From assembly GCA_905194675.1 (NCBI GenBank), contig CAJJTG010000003.1:24672-88671 (forward strand): a stretch of 64,000 nt of DNA. Direction: 5' to 3'. The DNA comes from an uncultured Collinsella sp. GTDB taxonomy: Bacteria > Actinomycetota > Coriobacteriia > Coriobacteriales > Coriobacteriaceae. A program made the position numbers and the translations under genes. Positions 1 through 8,380 of the stretch are shown here, piece after piece; position 1 is the stretch's first letter; each line of letters starts with the position of its first letter. Below the pieces are notes generated by a model. The model was not told the origin of the DNA. It saw nothing but the letters and a program-made list of their open reading frames with translations, and searched no databases.

Positions 1-1
1 G

Positions 2-232
2 GTCGAAATCAGTCAGATCGGCAAGGTCTGCCACACCCGCTGTGCCATCTACTATCTCGCTGGCGACTGTATCTTTCCCCATGAGGGCGTTTTCGGCGTG
101 ATACTAAAGGGCGGAGAGGTCCATACCGGCGACGAAATCCAGGTAGTCAAACTCGGCGACGGCACCTGTTCGTTCACCCCTGCCAAGGCCCTCGAAGAGA
201 TTGAGCTGGCTCGTCAAGAGGGCACGCTGTAG
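2..232 (+). CDS. MOSC-domain protein, C-terminal part (5' end outside window)
   Basis: The first 76 codons read without a stop and end at TAG 230-232; the start lies upstream of the window. The visible part carries the run QIGKVCHTRCAIYYLAGDC followed by FPHEGVFGVILKGGEVHTGDEI. This Cys-containing stretch and the GDEI ending are typical of small stand-alone MOSC proteins, a fold shared with molybdenum-cofactor sulfurase C-termini that binds or transfers sulfur or molybdopterin-type ligands. In anaerobes such short MOSC proteins often lie beside MoaB/MogA-type cofactor genes, but the upstream neighbour is not visible. The exact substrate cannot be stated. Confidence 0.75.
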   Translation, partial: VEISQIGKVCHTRCAIYYLAGDCIFPHEGVFGVILKGGEVHTGDEIQVVKLGDGTCSFTPAKALEEIELARQEGTL

Positions 233-366
233 TTGTAAAACCCCACGTTGAGATAGCTTTTACAGCCCAAAGCTCCTCTTAAACAGGCCCCCGTAACGTT
301 AAAGTTGAACTCTATGGTTTCTCAACAATTCATCATAACTGCAGGTCAAAGCCAAAGTCTCAAGTT

Positions 367-402
367 CAACTTGACCCTTTGGAACCTTTAAGGTTCAAGT
401 TG
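367..402. promoter_or_regulatory. 13-bp inverted repeat, probable operator upstream of the secreted protein gene
   Basis: The arms CAACTTGACCCTT (367-379) and AAGGTTCAAGTTG (390-402) are inverted with one mismatch around a 10-bp centre. A further CAAGTT/AACTTG half-site lies just upstream (361-372), and a TTGAAC occurs near 305. A dyad of this length about 65 bp before the ATG at 467 is consistent with an operator bound by a dimeric repressor or a MerR-type activator. No protein can be assigned from sequence. The rest of 233-366 shows no gene or terminator. Confidence 0.4.
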
Positions 403-466
403 AGGTCGAAAGCAGTAGTAGAATACCGTTCGAACCATAACCTACGATTGATTGCAGAGGGACTGG

Positions 467-1600
467 ATGCAGCATTCGAATCATCGCACCGCAGCGCTCA
501 TTGCGTCGAAGCCGGCTCGTATCATCACGAGCGCCGCGCTCGCCGTTGCGCTGACGGCCACACCGATGCTCTCCCCCGTTGCGGCGTATGCCGCCTCGCA
601 GGCAACGCAGGACCAGCTTTCCGCAGCCCAGCAGAAGATCGAAGCCGCCACGAGCGCCTACAACGACGCCCGCACCAAACTCGATGACCTGCAAAAGCAG
701 ATTGACTCCAATGAGGCGAGCATCGAGGAAATCGAGGCTAAGCTTCCCGAGCAGCAGGCCAAGGCAAGCTCTGCCATGCGCGATCTGTACAAGTATCAGA
801 AGGGCACCAATCCCATCGTGAGCTTCCTGGTCAACGTGCAGAGCCTGGGTGAGTTCATCACGACCTGCAAATACACCAACCAGATCACGAGCTCGAGCGT
901 CGACGAGATCGAAGAGCTCAATAACATGCAAACCGAACTCGAGCAGAACAAGGCTGAGCTCCAGCAGGCCAAGTCTCAGCTTGAGGCGGAGCAGAAAAAC
1001 GCCGAGGATGCGCTGGCGCAGGCCCAGCAGCTCCGCAGCGAGGCACAGGCAAAAGCCGAGCAGGAAAATGCCGCCGAGCTTGCCAAGCTTGAGGCCGATA
1101 AGGCCGCTGCCGCCGAGAAGCTCTCGGGCGAGGGCGTAAGCGGCAGCAATTCCAGCAGCCAGGCCACCAACACCAACACCACCATCGACACCACGGTGAA
1201 CAACGCCAATACCGGTAGCTCCGATTACGATTCGTTCATTAATGAGTGGACGGGCCGCATCGACAATTATCTCGCCGGCTCCCCCATGGCAGGCCAGGGC
1301 TACAACTTTGCCGTCGCCGCTTGGAATACCGGTGTCGACCCCCGCTGGTCCCCCGCCATCGCCTGCATCGAGAGCACCAAGGGTGCTTATTGCGCCAATT
1401 CTTACAACGCCTGGGGCTGGAGTGCCCGTGGCGGCGGTTGGCGCAGCTTTGGCAGCTGGAGCGAGGGCATCTCCGCTCACGTTGCCTATCTGGGCGCCAA
1501 CTACGGCTCCACCCTTACCCCGGCAGCGGCCAAAAAGTACTGCCCGCCCACGTGGCAGGACTGGTACAACAAAGTCGCCGCACAGATGAACCGCATCTAA
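467..1600 (+). CDS. Secreted coiled-coil cell-wall protein with C-terminal lysozyme-like domain
   Basis: 377 residues. The ATG at 467 is preceded by AGAGGG five bases upstream; a TTG 15 bases earlier has no ribosome site. Residues about 18-45 form a signal peptide ending at an AYAAS cleavage site. Residues 45-220 are heptad-rich coiled coil (QKIEAATSAYNDA, EQNKAELQQAKSQLEAEQ), resembling the N-terminal region of PcsB-like peptidoglycan hydrolases. A Ser/Asn/Thr-rich linker follows. The last 120 residues contain AIACIESTKGAYC and a Trp/Gly-rich NAWGW segment, the pattern of glucosaminidase or lysozyme-like domains, with a probable catalytic Glu in IES. It probably acts outside the membrane in wall turnover or division. 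Substrate specificity is inferred only. A strong terminator follows. Confidence 0.75.
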   Translation: MQHSNHRTAALIASKPARIITSAALAVALTATPMLSPVAAYAASQATQDQLSAAQQKIEAATSAYNDARTKLDDLQKQIDSNEASIEEIEAKLPEQQAKASSAMRDLYKYQKGTNPIVSFLVNVQSLGEFITTCKYTNQITSSSVDEIEELNNMQTELEQNKAELQQAKSQLEAEQKNAEDALAQAQQLRSEAQAKAEQENAAELAKLEADKAAAAEKLSGEGVSGSNSSSQATNTNTTIDTTVNNANTGSSDYDSFINEWTGRIDNYLAGSPMAGQGYNFAVAAWNTGVDPRWSPAIACIESTKGAYCANSYNAWGWSARGGGWRSFGSWSEGISAHVAYLGANYGSTLTPAAAKKYCPPTWQDWYNKVAAQMNRI

Positions 1601-1610
1601 GTGCAACTGC

Positions 1611-1639
1611 AAAGGGCCCCAATGGGGCCCTTTTCTTTT
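1611..1639 (+). terminator. Rho-independent terminator
   Basis: AAAGGGCCCC-AAT-GGGGCCCTTT followed by TCTTTTA, 10 bp after the stop codon of the secreted protein. The palindrome can also serve the converging kinase gene, whose TAA overlaps its right edge. Confidence 0.9.
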
Positions 1640-3047
1640 AGGTAGCGGAGGTATCGACGACGCCGGTCGCATTGGCAACCGCAACTATGACGATCATGCA
1701 TAGGAGCAGCACACCCAGTGCCTTGAGCCAGAGTTTCGCGAGCTTCTTGCCGCGATAGCTGTCGAGCAGTGCGAATCGCCGACGAAGACGGCGCTTATCG
1801 AGCAGCGCAAAATGCATAAGCACCATAAGGCCATCGACAAAGAAAAAATACTCGATTATGAGAAGCCACGTCGGGTAGCTTTGGTTTGCTCCCGTGGGGT
1901 GAAAGACGGCAAAGTGACTTCCGGCAAAGAACACAAGCAGTGAGAAGCAGACGAGCGTATTCCAAATACGCCCCAGAGACTCCGGAACGCGAGGGAGCAG
2001 ACCGCATGCAGCGGAGGCGGCAGGCCTAGGAAGCCCTGTGGGGTTCTGGAGCCCTTGGGACGTCAACGCCGTCTCCGAGGCCGGAGTACGGACAAGCACA
2101 GGCGCAGGAGGCCGCACGGGGCGACTTAGATCGTATGCCGCGCGCGTCGCCCGTCCCAACGCTTCCGCGCTCGCAAAACGCTTGGCCGGGTCGAGCGCCA
2201 TCGACATGCAGACGGCATCGGCAAGTGGAGTGGGAATGCCGCGCGCCTCGCATTGCTCGCGCATGTCGAGCCCTGGTTTAGGGTCGACTCCCGTCAAGCA
2301 GAAGAACAACAGGGCGCCAAGTGCGTAGACGTCGCTTCGCACGCTCGTCTGCCCAAACCCATACTGCTCGGGCGGCGCATAGGGCCGTGTCCCAAACTTG
2401 ACGGTATCGGCATCGGCGCCATCGCGCCATACGCGCGCGATCCCCAAGTCGATAATCACCAGCGATGAAAACGTCAGACCGCCATCAGGCGTATAGTTGG
2501 CACCTGTCACGATGATATTCGACGGCTTGAGGTCGCGATGGATCACCGGCGCCGAAGCCTCCCCCGCCATTGCAAAACCGGCATGGAGCTCGCCCACGGC
2601 ATCGCATAGGGCAGGATACAATTTACGCGCATAATCGGGGGTGGCTCCCAGACGGTCCACCAGCGCCCCGAGCGTCTCCCCTTCGATGTATTCCATAACC
2701 ACGTTGAGCTCGTCGCCCACACGACGACAATCGACGATTCTGGGCAGGTGCTCAAAACGCCTGCCTGCCCGCTGAGCGGCAAACAGACGCTCGTATGCCC
2801 CGCCGATTTGAGCCGAAGCATCGATGCGTTTACGGACAAAGGGGCCGAGCGAACCACCGCCAGTTCCTTCAAAGTACACAAGCTCGGTTGTTTCAACGGA
2901 CGAGCGCTTAAGTACACGCTCCACGCGATAGCTGTCATCACGATCGAGCGACGCCAGGTGCTCGGCAAGCGCTGCGGTCAACTCGTCATCGGAATATGTT
3001 GGGGTCTGAGTATCCATAGCCTCCATCATAGCGCAGGGCGCAGACAC
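1638..3047 (-). CDS. Membrane-associated Ser/Thr protein kinase
   Basis: 469 residues from GTG 3047; ATGs at 3029 and 3017 are alternatives and none has an ideal ribosome site. Residues about 41-290 form a Hanks-type kinase domain: a beta-3 lysine in VRKRI (K73), HRDLKPSN (170-177) with catalytic Asp, a magnesium loop reading DLG instead of DFG (200-202), and APPEQ at the activation-segment end. There is no PASTA or other extracellular sensor. Instead three hydrophobic segments lie in the last 120 residues (about 360-385, 395-415, 440-460), so the catalytic domain is cytoplasmic and C-terminally anchored. The gene lies 68 bp downstream of an HTH-like protein on the same strand, a pairing that suggests that protein is partner or substrate. 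Confidence 0.85.
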   Translation of the reverse strand: MSAPCAMMEAMDTQTPTYSDDELTAALAEHLASLDRDDSYRVERVLKRSSVETTELVYFEGTGGGSLGPFVRKRIDASAQIGGAYERLFAAQRAGRRFEHLPRIVDCRRVGDELNVVMEYIEGETLGALVDRLGATPDYARKLYPALCDAVGELHAGFAMAGEASAPVIHRDLKPSNIIVTGANYTPDGGLTFSSLVIIDLGIARVWRDGADADTVKFGTRPYAPPEQYGFGQTSVRSDVYALGALLFFCLTGVDPKPGLDMREQCEARGIPTPLADAVCMSMALDPAKRFASAEALGRATRAAYDLSRPVRPPAPVLVRTPASETALTSQGLQNPTGLPRPAASAACGLLPRVPESLGRIWNTLVCFSLLVFFAGSHFAVFHPTGANQSYPTWLLIIEYFFFVDGLMVLMHFALLDKRRLRRRFALLDSYRGKKLAKLWLKALGVLLLCMIVIVAVANATGVVDTSAT

Positions 3048-3115
3048 CCCATGGCATCCGCGCCCCGTTCGTTTGCATCGTTGTTCGACAGCTCCGCCGG
3101 TTCAGATATCAGCCG

Positions 3116-3538
3116 CTAACTCACCGTCTCCTCGCCAAAGCGATACAGCTCCTCGTTGACCTTTTGGAGGCTGCACCCGCGATCGATGCAAAAGATGATA
3201 ATCGCATCGCGGCGGTCCTTGCAGTTTAGGACGCTTACCCCGGCAGCCGTCAGCGCACGGTTGGTCTCTTTGAGCGTCAGCGCCATCGCAAAGGCAATCT
3301 GCAGCACCTTATTGCGACTCGGATGACGCGCGCCGGTAAAGATCTGATAGCCAAAGGTCTCATTGAGATCGGCCATACGAACCACGCGCGAGCGCACCAA
3401 GCCCTTTTCCTGCAGCAGCTGCTTCAGGTAGTCCGAAAGCGACGGGGCGGCAAAGTCGTGCTCCCTGATATAGCCATCGATGTTCGGCGCATCGAGAAGC
3501 TCATTGAGCAACTCCTCGGTCAGCTTTTTATCGGGCAT
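3116..3538 (-). CDS. Predicted HTH (XRE-like) protein paired with the kinase
   Basis: 140 residues, ATG 3538 preceded by GGGGGAGG eight bases upstream. The centre (about 30-100) is helical and reads like a lambda-repressor-type helix-turn-helix: a helix with YLKQLLQEKGL, then RVVRMADLNETFGYQIFTGARHPSRNKV. The C-terminal third has two cysteines (LNCKDRR, IIIFCIDRGCS). It is the first gene of a two-gene unit with the membrane kinase. Known bacterial pairs of a small HTH protein with a kinase make it a candidate phosphorylation substrate or regulator, but this is inference. No more specific family is recognised. Confidence 0.6.
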   Translation of the reverse strand: MPDKKLTEELLNELLDAPNIDGYIREHDFAAPSLSDYLKQLLQEKGLVRSRVVRMADLNETFGYQIFTGARHPSRNKVLQIAFAMALTLKETNRALTAAGVSVLNCKDRRDAIIIFCIDRGCSLQKVNEELYRFGEETVS

Positions 3539-3570
3539 ACGACTTCACCTCCCCCAGTGCATGCAACATG

Positions 3571-4014
3571 CTAGAAACCGCTTACGTCCGAACGCTCCCA
3601 GCTAGCAACCTGGTCGGGAGACACCGTGCCCAGCGCCTCGAACTTCCAGGAGCCGCCCGCCTTCAGATGATTGGTGTTTGCAAGAGCCGTTCCAACCTGG
3701 TTGCCATCGGCATCATACAGAACATATTCAATCTGAATGTAGCTCTTTTCCTTGTCCGTGTTATTGGTCAGCGTGCCCGTGATCTTATAGGTAAACTGAT
3801 TGGAAGTGTCTTCAGCCTCGTCAGCAATGGTATACGGTTCTTGCGGTTCTTTTTGCTCCTCAGCCTGCTGTGTCGTCTCGGCAGGTTTTGCCGAATCGCT
3901 CGCAGACGAATCGGTTGAGTTGCCGCCCATAGAGCCCACGGCACCGACAATAACCAGCACCACGATGATGCCTAGGACAATCTTGCCGATCGGCTTCTTT
4001 CCCTCTTTTGCCAT
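3571..4014 (-). CDS. FxLYD-type membrane-anchored protein
   Basis: 147 residues, ATG 4014 after GGAAGG. An N-terminal basic patch (MAKEGKKP) precedes a single transmembrane helix (about 11-30, IVLGIIVVLVIVGAVGSMGG). A Ser/Glu-rich linker follows, then a beta-rich domain (about 65-147) with KITGTLTNNTDKEKSYIQIEYVLYD, matching the FxLYD pattern of extracytoplasmic immunoglobulin-like domains. The protein probably sits outside the membrane. Function is unknown. It is transcribed in the same direction as the HTH/kinase unit 32 bp downstream and could be cotranscribed with it. Confidence 0.65.
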   Translation of the reverse strand: MAKEGKKPIGKIVLGIIVVLVIVGAVGSMGGNSTDSSASDSAKPAETTQQAEEQKEPQEPYTIADEAEDTSNQFTYKITGTLTNNTDKEKSYIQIEYVLYDADGNQVGTALANTNHLKAGGSWKFEALGTVSPDQVASWERSDVSGF

Positions 4015-4177
4015 TATTCATCCTTCCTACGATCCGGCTACCGTGCCGGCACACAGCACATCGCAGGAAGGATTGAACTTGAATTCATTAGCTGAGAGCT
4101 AAGGTTGCGGTAAACGGCCAATGCAGTTATCCAAACGCCGAGCAAACGCACTTTGCGCGACCGTCTGCCAGCAGTGA

Positions 4178-4501
4178 TCAACCCACCGTGACGGATTCCC
4201 CGGTAAAGGTGCTCACAACCAACAGGATAAAGAAGGCCAAATAGCTGATGCTCAGCAGGTAGGCGATAACCAAAAAGGCAATCCATCCAACATTGGTCTT
4301 ACCGTCGGCACGACGTTGCTCGCGAGAACGGCACAGCCAAATCGTCACGACGATGGCAGTGATAAACAGTACGAGTGCCGCCGCAGCCAGCCCAGCAAGC
4401 ACAAACATCACGCCAATGCTCACAGCGATGACCGGAAGCAGTAGCAAACCGCACCCGCATCCACCCGGACTATATACGGCAGACTGTCGGCGTCGTTCCA
4501 T
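4178..4501 (-). CDS. Small hypothetical membrane protein
   Basis: 107 residues from ATG 4501, which has GGAG six bases upstream inside the last codons of the preceding gene; a GTG two codons earlier is less well placed. A short Gly/Cys segment (PGGCGCG) is followed by two hydrophobic helices (about 20-50) and, after a charged loop (CRSREQRRADGKTN), two more (about 75-103). No family is recognised. It starts two bases after the stop of the M20 amidohydrolase, so the two are translationally coupled. Nothing coding is seen in 4015-4177. Confidence 0.55.
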   Translation of the reverse strand: MERRRQSAVYSPGGCGCGLLLLPVIAVSIGVMFVLAGLAAAALVLFITAIVVTIWLCRSREQRRADGKTNVGWIAFLVIAYLLSISYLAFFILLVVSTFTGESVTVG

Positions 4502-4503
4502 CG

Positions 4504-5691
4504 TCACTCCAAGCCAAGCAATCGTTTGTAGACATCGAGGCCCTTGAGTAGGATTTCCTCGTCGAAGAGCATGCTATCGGTATGCAGAGCGCTTGTGGCA
4601 TAGGCTGGGCAGCCATCAGCGTCGATCGGGTTTTCTTGTCCCTCTGGCACGCCCGTGCCCAGCAAGAAAAACACGCCCGGCAGATGGCGCTGATAGAACG
4701 CGAAATCCTCGGCGATTAGCAGCGGCTCGTCCACAAGTTGCAGCTCGGACAAGGCGGGCGCAATGTGGGCGAACAGCTCGGGGTCGTTGTCGACCGGCGG
4801 ATAGCCCTCGGCAAAGTCGAGATCGTACGTGCAGCCCGTTGCAGTGCATGCCTCATCAAGCACGCGGCGCACACCCTCGCGTGCACGGTCGAACATGCCG
4901 TCCGTAAACACACGCAAGCTGCCGGCCACATGGGCCTCCCCCGCCACCGCGTTGCAGACGGTACCGGCCTGCAGCAGGCCAAACTTGCCGATACAGGGCT
5001 CGTCGGTGCCCAGTTCGTCCATCAGCTCGCGCTCGGTAACCAAAAACTTCGCTGCCGCCAACGCGGCATCGTGTGACTCCTCAACCGGCACACCATAAGT
5101 CTTAGCAATATGGATACTCGTACCGTGAATATGGATATGCGTCTCGCTCGAACGCGCCAGCAGCGGACCAGAACAACTCGCCAGCGTGCCGGCAGACAGA
5201 TCGGGCCACACATGGAAGCCAAAAATGCGGTCGGCCCCATAGCGCTCGAACACACCACTCTCGCATACCGTCTTGGCACCACCGGTCGTTTCCTCGGCCG
5301 GCTGGAACACAAAAAGCACGTTGCGTTTAAGTGAACCCGGCTGCTCGCGAATCGTGCGGTCGACATACGTCGCGGCGGCGAGCGCCATGGCCATGTGTCC
5401 GTCGTGCCCGCAAGCGTGCATCTTACCGGGATGAGACGAGGCGAAGGCCGCACCCGTCGCCTCGGCAATGGGCAGCGCATCCATATCCGCACGAATCGCC
5501 GTGGCATGCGCGGCATCAACGCCGGCGTCGAAGAAAGCGCAGACGCAGCTGGGGCACGGATGGGTCACCTCGCAGGCAAGCGACGCCAACACGCCCTCGA
5601 TATAGGCAATAGTCTGCGGAAGATCGAAGTCGAGCTCCGGGATCCTGTGCAAGTCGCGCCGATAGCGACGGAGTTCTTGGAGCTCGGTCAT
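4504..5691 (-). CDS. M20D-family amidohydrolase, candidate N-acetyl-diaminopimelate deacetylase
   Basis: 395 residues. The frame is open further upstream, but ATG 5691 has AAAGGA six bases before it and begins with the family-typical MTELQELRRYRRDLHRIPE. Metal-binding motifs are MHACGHDGHMA and FVFQPAEETTGGA, followed by the dimerisation domain and a C-terminal ATSALHTDSMLFDEE. The family cleaves N-acyl amino acids (hippurate, IAA-amino acids, N-acetyl-LL-DAP). The gene is divergent from the riboswitch-controlled lysine operon that contains a DapH-type acetyltransferase. A role in removing the N-acetyl group in the acetylase branch is therefore the most economical reading, but general aminoacylase activity cannot be excluded. 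Confidence 0.7.
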   Translation of the reverse strand: MTELQELRRYRRDLHRIPELDFDLPQTIAYIEGVLASLACEVTHPCPSCVCAFFDAGVDAAHATAIRADMDALPIAEATGAAFASSHPGKMHACGHDGHMAMALAAATYVDRTIREQPGSLKRNVLFVFQPAEETTGGAKTVCESGVFERYGADRIFGFHVWPDLSAGTLASCSGPLLARSSETHIHIHGTSIHIAKTYGVPVEESHDAALAAAKFLVTERELMDELGTDEPCIGKFGLLQAGTVCNAVAGEAHVAGSLRVFTDGMFDRAREGVRRVLDEACTATGCTYDLDFAEGYPPVDNDPELFAHIAPALSELQLVDEPLLIAEDFAFYQRHLPGVFFLLGTGVPEGQENPIDADGCPAYATSALHTDSMLFDEEILLKGLDVYKRLLGLE

Positions 5692-5840
5692 AGAGGTTCC
5701 TTTCATTGGTGTGCGCCGGTTGCTATCTATTGTGCCGCAAGATTGCCATACCCTTATTTCCAGCATATCCCTGCATTTTTTAAACGTTATATACGAATAC
5801 TCTTGTTTGGTAAAGTGCAACGTGGTAGGGTCGTTACCAC

Positions 5841-6004
5841 TTGATAGAGGCGCGGGCACGAAGAACCGCGGGCGAGCCGGCAGGCTTTGACCCCGTGGGG
5901 AGGCGAAACCCGCCGAACTGGGTTTTTCGGGCACGAACAACCTGGTGGGCCTGTGGGAAACACCCACAGGACTGTCTGCAGCAATGCGGGAGCGCTATCC
6001 GGAC
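5841..6004 (+). promoter_or_regulatory. Lysine riboswitch (L box) aptamer
   Basis: The conserved blocks appear in order: GATAGAGGCGCGG (5843-5855), GGGGAGGCGAAACCCGCCGAACTGG split around 5897-5921, TGGGCCTGTGGGAAACACCC, GGACTGTCTGCAGCAATGCG and GGAGCGCTATC (5989-5999). P1 is formed by GATAG (5843-5847) with CTATC (5995-5999). It lies directly upstream of lysA-dapA-dapB-dapH, exactly where an L box is expected. Confidence 0.9.
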
Positions 6005-6060
6005 ATTGGGTCCACGCTATGCGGATTCGATGCGCAGATGGCGCCGTCTGGATAGCGAGG
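5995..6060 (+). promoter_or_regulatory. Riboswitch expression platform with mutually exclusive helices
   Basis: CTATCCGGAC (5995-6004, including the 3' strand of P1) can pair with GTCTGGATAG (6046-6055). When P1 forms instead, CGCTAT (6015-6020) can pair with ATAGCG (6052-6057), which abuts GAGG (6057-6060), the likely ribosome site of the ATG at 6071. No U-tract follows, so control of translation rather than termination is suggested. The pairing is read from sequence; the ligand response is inferred from L-box biology. Confidence 0.6.
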
Positions 6061-6070
6061 TTTACGGGAC

Positions 6071-8380
6071 ATGGCATTGACCCCCAACGAGGCATATGCG
6101 GCCAAGCAGCCGTTTGTGGACAAGGAGACGCTCGAGCATATCGTCGAGCAGTTCCCCACGCCGTTTCATCTATACGACGAGGCGGGCATCCGCCGCAACA
6201 TGCAAGAAGTGCGCGACGCCTTTGCATGGAACCCGGGCTTTAAGGAATACTTTGCCGTCAAAGCCAACCCCAACCCAGCGCTCATCTCCATTCTCAACGA
6301 ATACGGCTGCGGCTGCGATTGCTCGAGCTATACCGAGCTCATGATCGCCCGCTCGCTGGGCATCACGGGGCACGACATCATGTTCTCGTCCAACGACACG
6401 CCCGCGGCGGACTTTGAGCTCGCCGACAAGCTGGGCGCTATCGTCAACTTCGACGACGTCAGCCACATTGAATTCTTTGAGCGCGTTGCGGGGCCCATTC
6501 CCAAGACGGTCAGCTGCCGCTTTAATCCGGGCGGCCTGTTCCAGCTCTCCAACGGCATCATGGACAACCCGGGCGACTCCAAATATGGCATGACCACCGA
6601 GCAGCTCTTCGAGGCCTTCCGCATGCTCAAGGCCAAGGGCGTTGAGGACTTTGGCATCCACGCATTCCTTGCCAGCAACACCGTCACCAACGACTACTAT
6701 CCCAAACTCGCGCGCATTCTCTTTGAGCTTGCCGTGCGCCTGGAGCGCGAGACCGGCGCACACGTCGCCTTCATCAACCTATCCGGCGGCGTCGGTATCC
6801 CCTACCTGCCCGAGCAGCAGGCCAACGACATCCAAGCCATCGGTGAAGGGGTGCACACGGCCTACGACGAGATTCTGGTTCCCGCCGGCATGGGCGATGT
6901 GGCAATCTGTACCGAGATGGGCCGCTTTATGATGGGCCCCTATGGGTGCCTGGTCACCAAGACCATCCATGAGAAGCAGATCTACAAGGACTATATCGGC
7001 GTGGACGCCAGTGCCGTTGACCTTATTCGTCCCGCCATGTATGGCGCCTACCACCACATTACGGTGATGGGCCAGCCGGGTGGTGACGACAAGACCACAG
7101 CGCCCGCTACGGACACCTACGACATCACGGGCAATCTGTGCGAGAACAACGATAAGTTCGCCATCGACCGCGAGCTGCCGCATATCGACATGGGCGACCT
7201 GCTCGTGATTCACGACACCGGCGCGCATGGCTACTCCATGGGCTACAACTACAACGGCCGTCTGCGCTCCGCCGAGGTCCTGCTGCGCCCCGATGGCTCG
7301 GCAGACCTCATCCGCCGCGCCGAGCGCCCGGGCGATTACTTTGCCACGCTCGACGTGCTGCCGTGCGGCCGCGAGCTGCTGGCCAAATCGCGCGCCGATG
7401 CCGCCCGCCGTCGCGCTCAGGACGAGCGCCTAGCAGTCACCGCCCAATGGAACAAACGCGTCCAGATCGCGGAAGCGAAGGAGAAGAACATGGATATCCG
7501 CAATCTCGAGGGCTCAATCGTCGCCCTTGTCACGCCGTTTAAAAAGGACGGCAGCGTCGACTTTGACGCGCTCGAGCGCCTTATCGATTTCCACCTGCAA
7601 AATGGCACCGATGCCATCCTCACCCTGGGCACCACCGGCGAGAGCGCCACGATGACCGACGACGAGGACAACTCCGTTGTCGCCGCCGTGGTCAAGAAGG
7701 TTGCGGGCCGCGTCCCCGTTATTGCCGGCTCGGGCTCTAACTCCACGCAGACCATGCTCACCAAGTCGCTCACTTACCAGGGCCTGGGCGCCGATGGTCT
7801 GCTGCTCATTACCCCCTACTACAACAAGTCTAACGAAGAGGGCATCTACCAGCACTTTAAGACCGTGGCCGACGCCGTGGACATCCCCTGCATCCTGTAC
7901 AACATCCCCGGCCGCTGCGGCTGCGGCATCAGCGTGCACAACGTGGAGCGCCTGGCCGCGCACCCCAACATCATGGGTATTAAAGAAGCCTCGGGCAACG
8001 TCGCCTACGCGGCCAAGATCGCCCACCTGCTGTCCGATGACTTCCGCATGTACTCGGGCGAGGACGCCCTCACCGTACCGCTCATGAGCCTGGGCGCCTC
8101 GGGCACCATCAGTGTGTGGGCCGATGTTCAGCCGCAGCTCGTGCACGACATGTGCCGCGCCTATCTGGACGGCGACGTAGTGCGCGCCCGCGATATCCAG
8201 ATCGCCGGCCAGCCGCTCATCAATGCCCTCTTTAGCGAGGTCAACCCCATCCCCGTTAAGGAAGCGCTCGCTCAGATGGGTATGATCGAGGCAAACTACC
8301 GCATGCCGCTGTGCCCCATGGCCGACGATACGCGAGCCGCACTTACCGATGCTCTGAAGGGAGCTGGTCTGCTTGATTAA
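6071..8380 (+). CDS. lysA-dapA: In-frame LysA-DapA fusion: diaminopimelate decarboxylase / 4-hydroxy-tetrahydrodipicolinate synthase
   Basis: One 769-codon frame without a stop. Residues 1 to about 425 are a PLP-dependent diaminopimelate decarboxylase (fold-type III): PLP lysine in YFAVKANPN, SGGVGIPY glycine-rich phosphate loop, and CTEMGRF. Residues about 474-769 are a complete dihydrodipicolinate synthase: TLGTTGESAT, Tyr in LLITPYYNKSN, YNIPGRCG, and Schiff-base Lys in IMGIKEASGN. A charged linker of about 45 residues (AKSRADAARRRAQDERLA onward) joins them. The two enzymes act at the last and first committed steps of lysine synthesis and are normally separate. A full ribosome site and ATG occur at the DapA boundary (7478-7492), so free DapA may also be made. 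A lost lysA stop through mutation or sequencing error is the alternative. Confidence 0.85.
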   Translation: MALTPNEAYAAKQPFVDKETLEHIVEQFPTPFHLYDEAGIRRNMQEVRDAFAWNPGFKEYFAVKANPNPALISILNEYGCGCDCSSYTELMIARSLGITGHDIMFSSNDTPAADFELADKLGAIVNFDDVSHIEFFERVAGPIPKTVSCRFNPGGLFQLSNGIMDNPGDSKYGMTTEQLFEAFRMLKAKGVEDFGIHAFLASNTVTNDYYPKLARILFELAVRLERETGAHVAFINLSGGVGIPYLPEQQANDIQAIGEGVHTAYDEILVPAGMGDVAICTEMGRFMMGPYGCLVTKTIHEKQIYKDYIGVDASAVDLIRPAMYGAYHHITVMGQPGGDDKTTAPATDTYDITGNLCENNDKFAIDRELPHIDMGDLLVIHDTGAHGYSMGYNYNGRLRSAEVLLRPDGSADLIRRAERPGDYFATLDVLPCGRELLAKSRADAARRRAQDERLAVTAQWNKRVQIAEAKEKNMDIRNLEGSIVALVTPFKKDGSVDFDALERLIDFHLQNGTDAILTLGTTGESATMTDDEDNSVVAAVVKKVAGRVPVIAGSGSNSTQTMLTKSLTYQGLGADGLLLITPYYNKSNEEGIYQHFKTVADAVDIPCILYNIPGRCGCGISVHNVERLAAHPNIMGIKEASGNVAYAAKIAHLLSDDFRMYSGEDALTVPLMSLGASGTISVWADVQPQLVHDMCRAYLDGDVVRARDIQIAGQPLINALFSEVNPIPVKEALAQMGMIEANYRMPLCPMADDTRAALTDALKGAGLLD
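7478..7492 (+). promoter_or_regulatory. Internal ribosome binding site and start for DapA inside the fused frame
   Basis: AAGGAG (7478-7483), six-base spacer, ATG 7490-7492. The protein from this ATG begins MDIRNLEGSIVAL, the normal N-terminus of a stand-alone DapA of 296 residues. The site therefore looks like an ancestral gene start that the upstream frame now reads through. Confidence 0.7.

Noticed and set aside
395..1684. 429-codon open frame on the minus strand opposite the secreted protein gene
   Set aside because: Its translation is low-complexity Gly/Leu/Arg, lacks a ribosome site, and is an antisense shadow of the clearly coding plus-strand gene.
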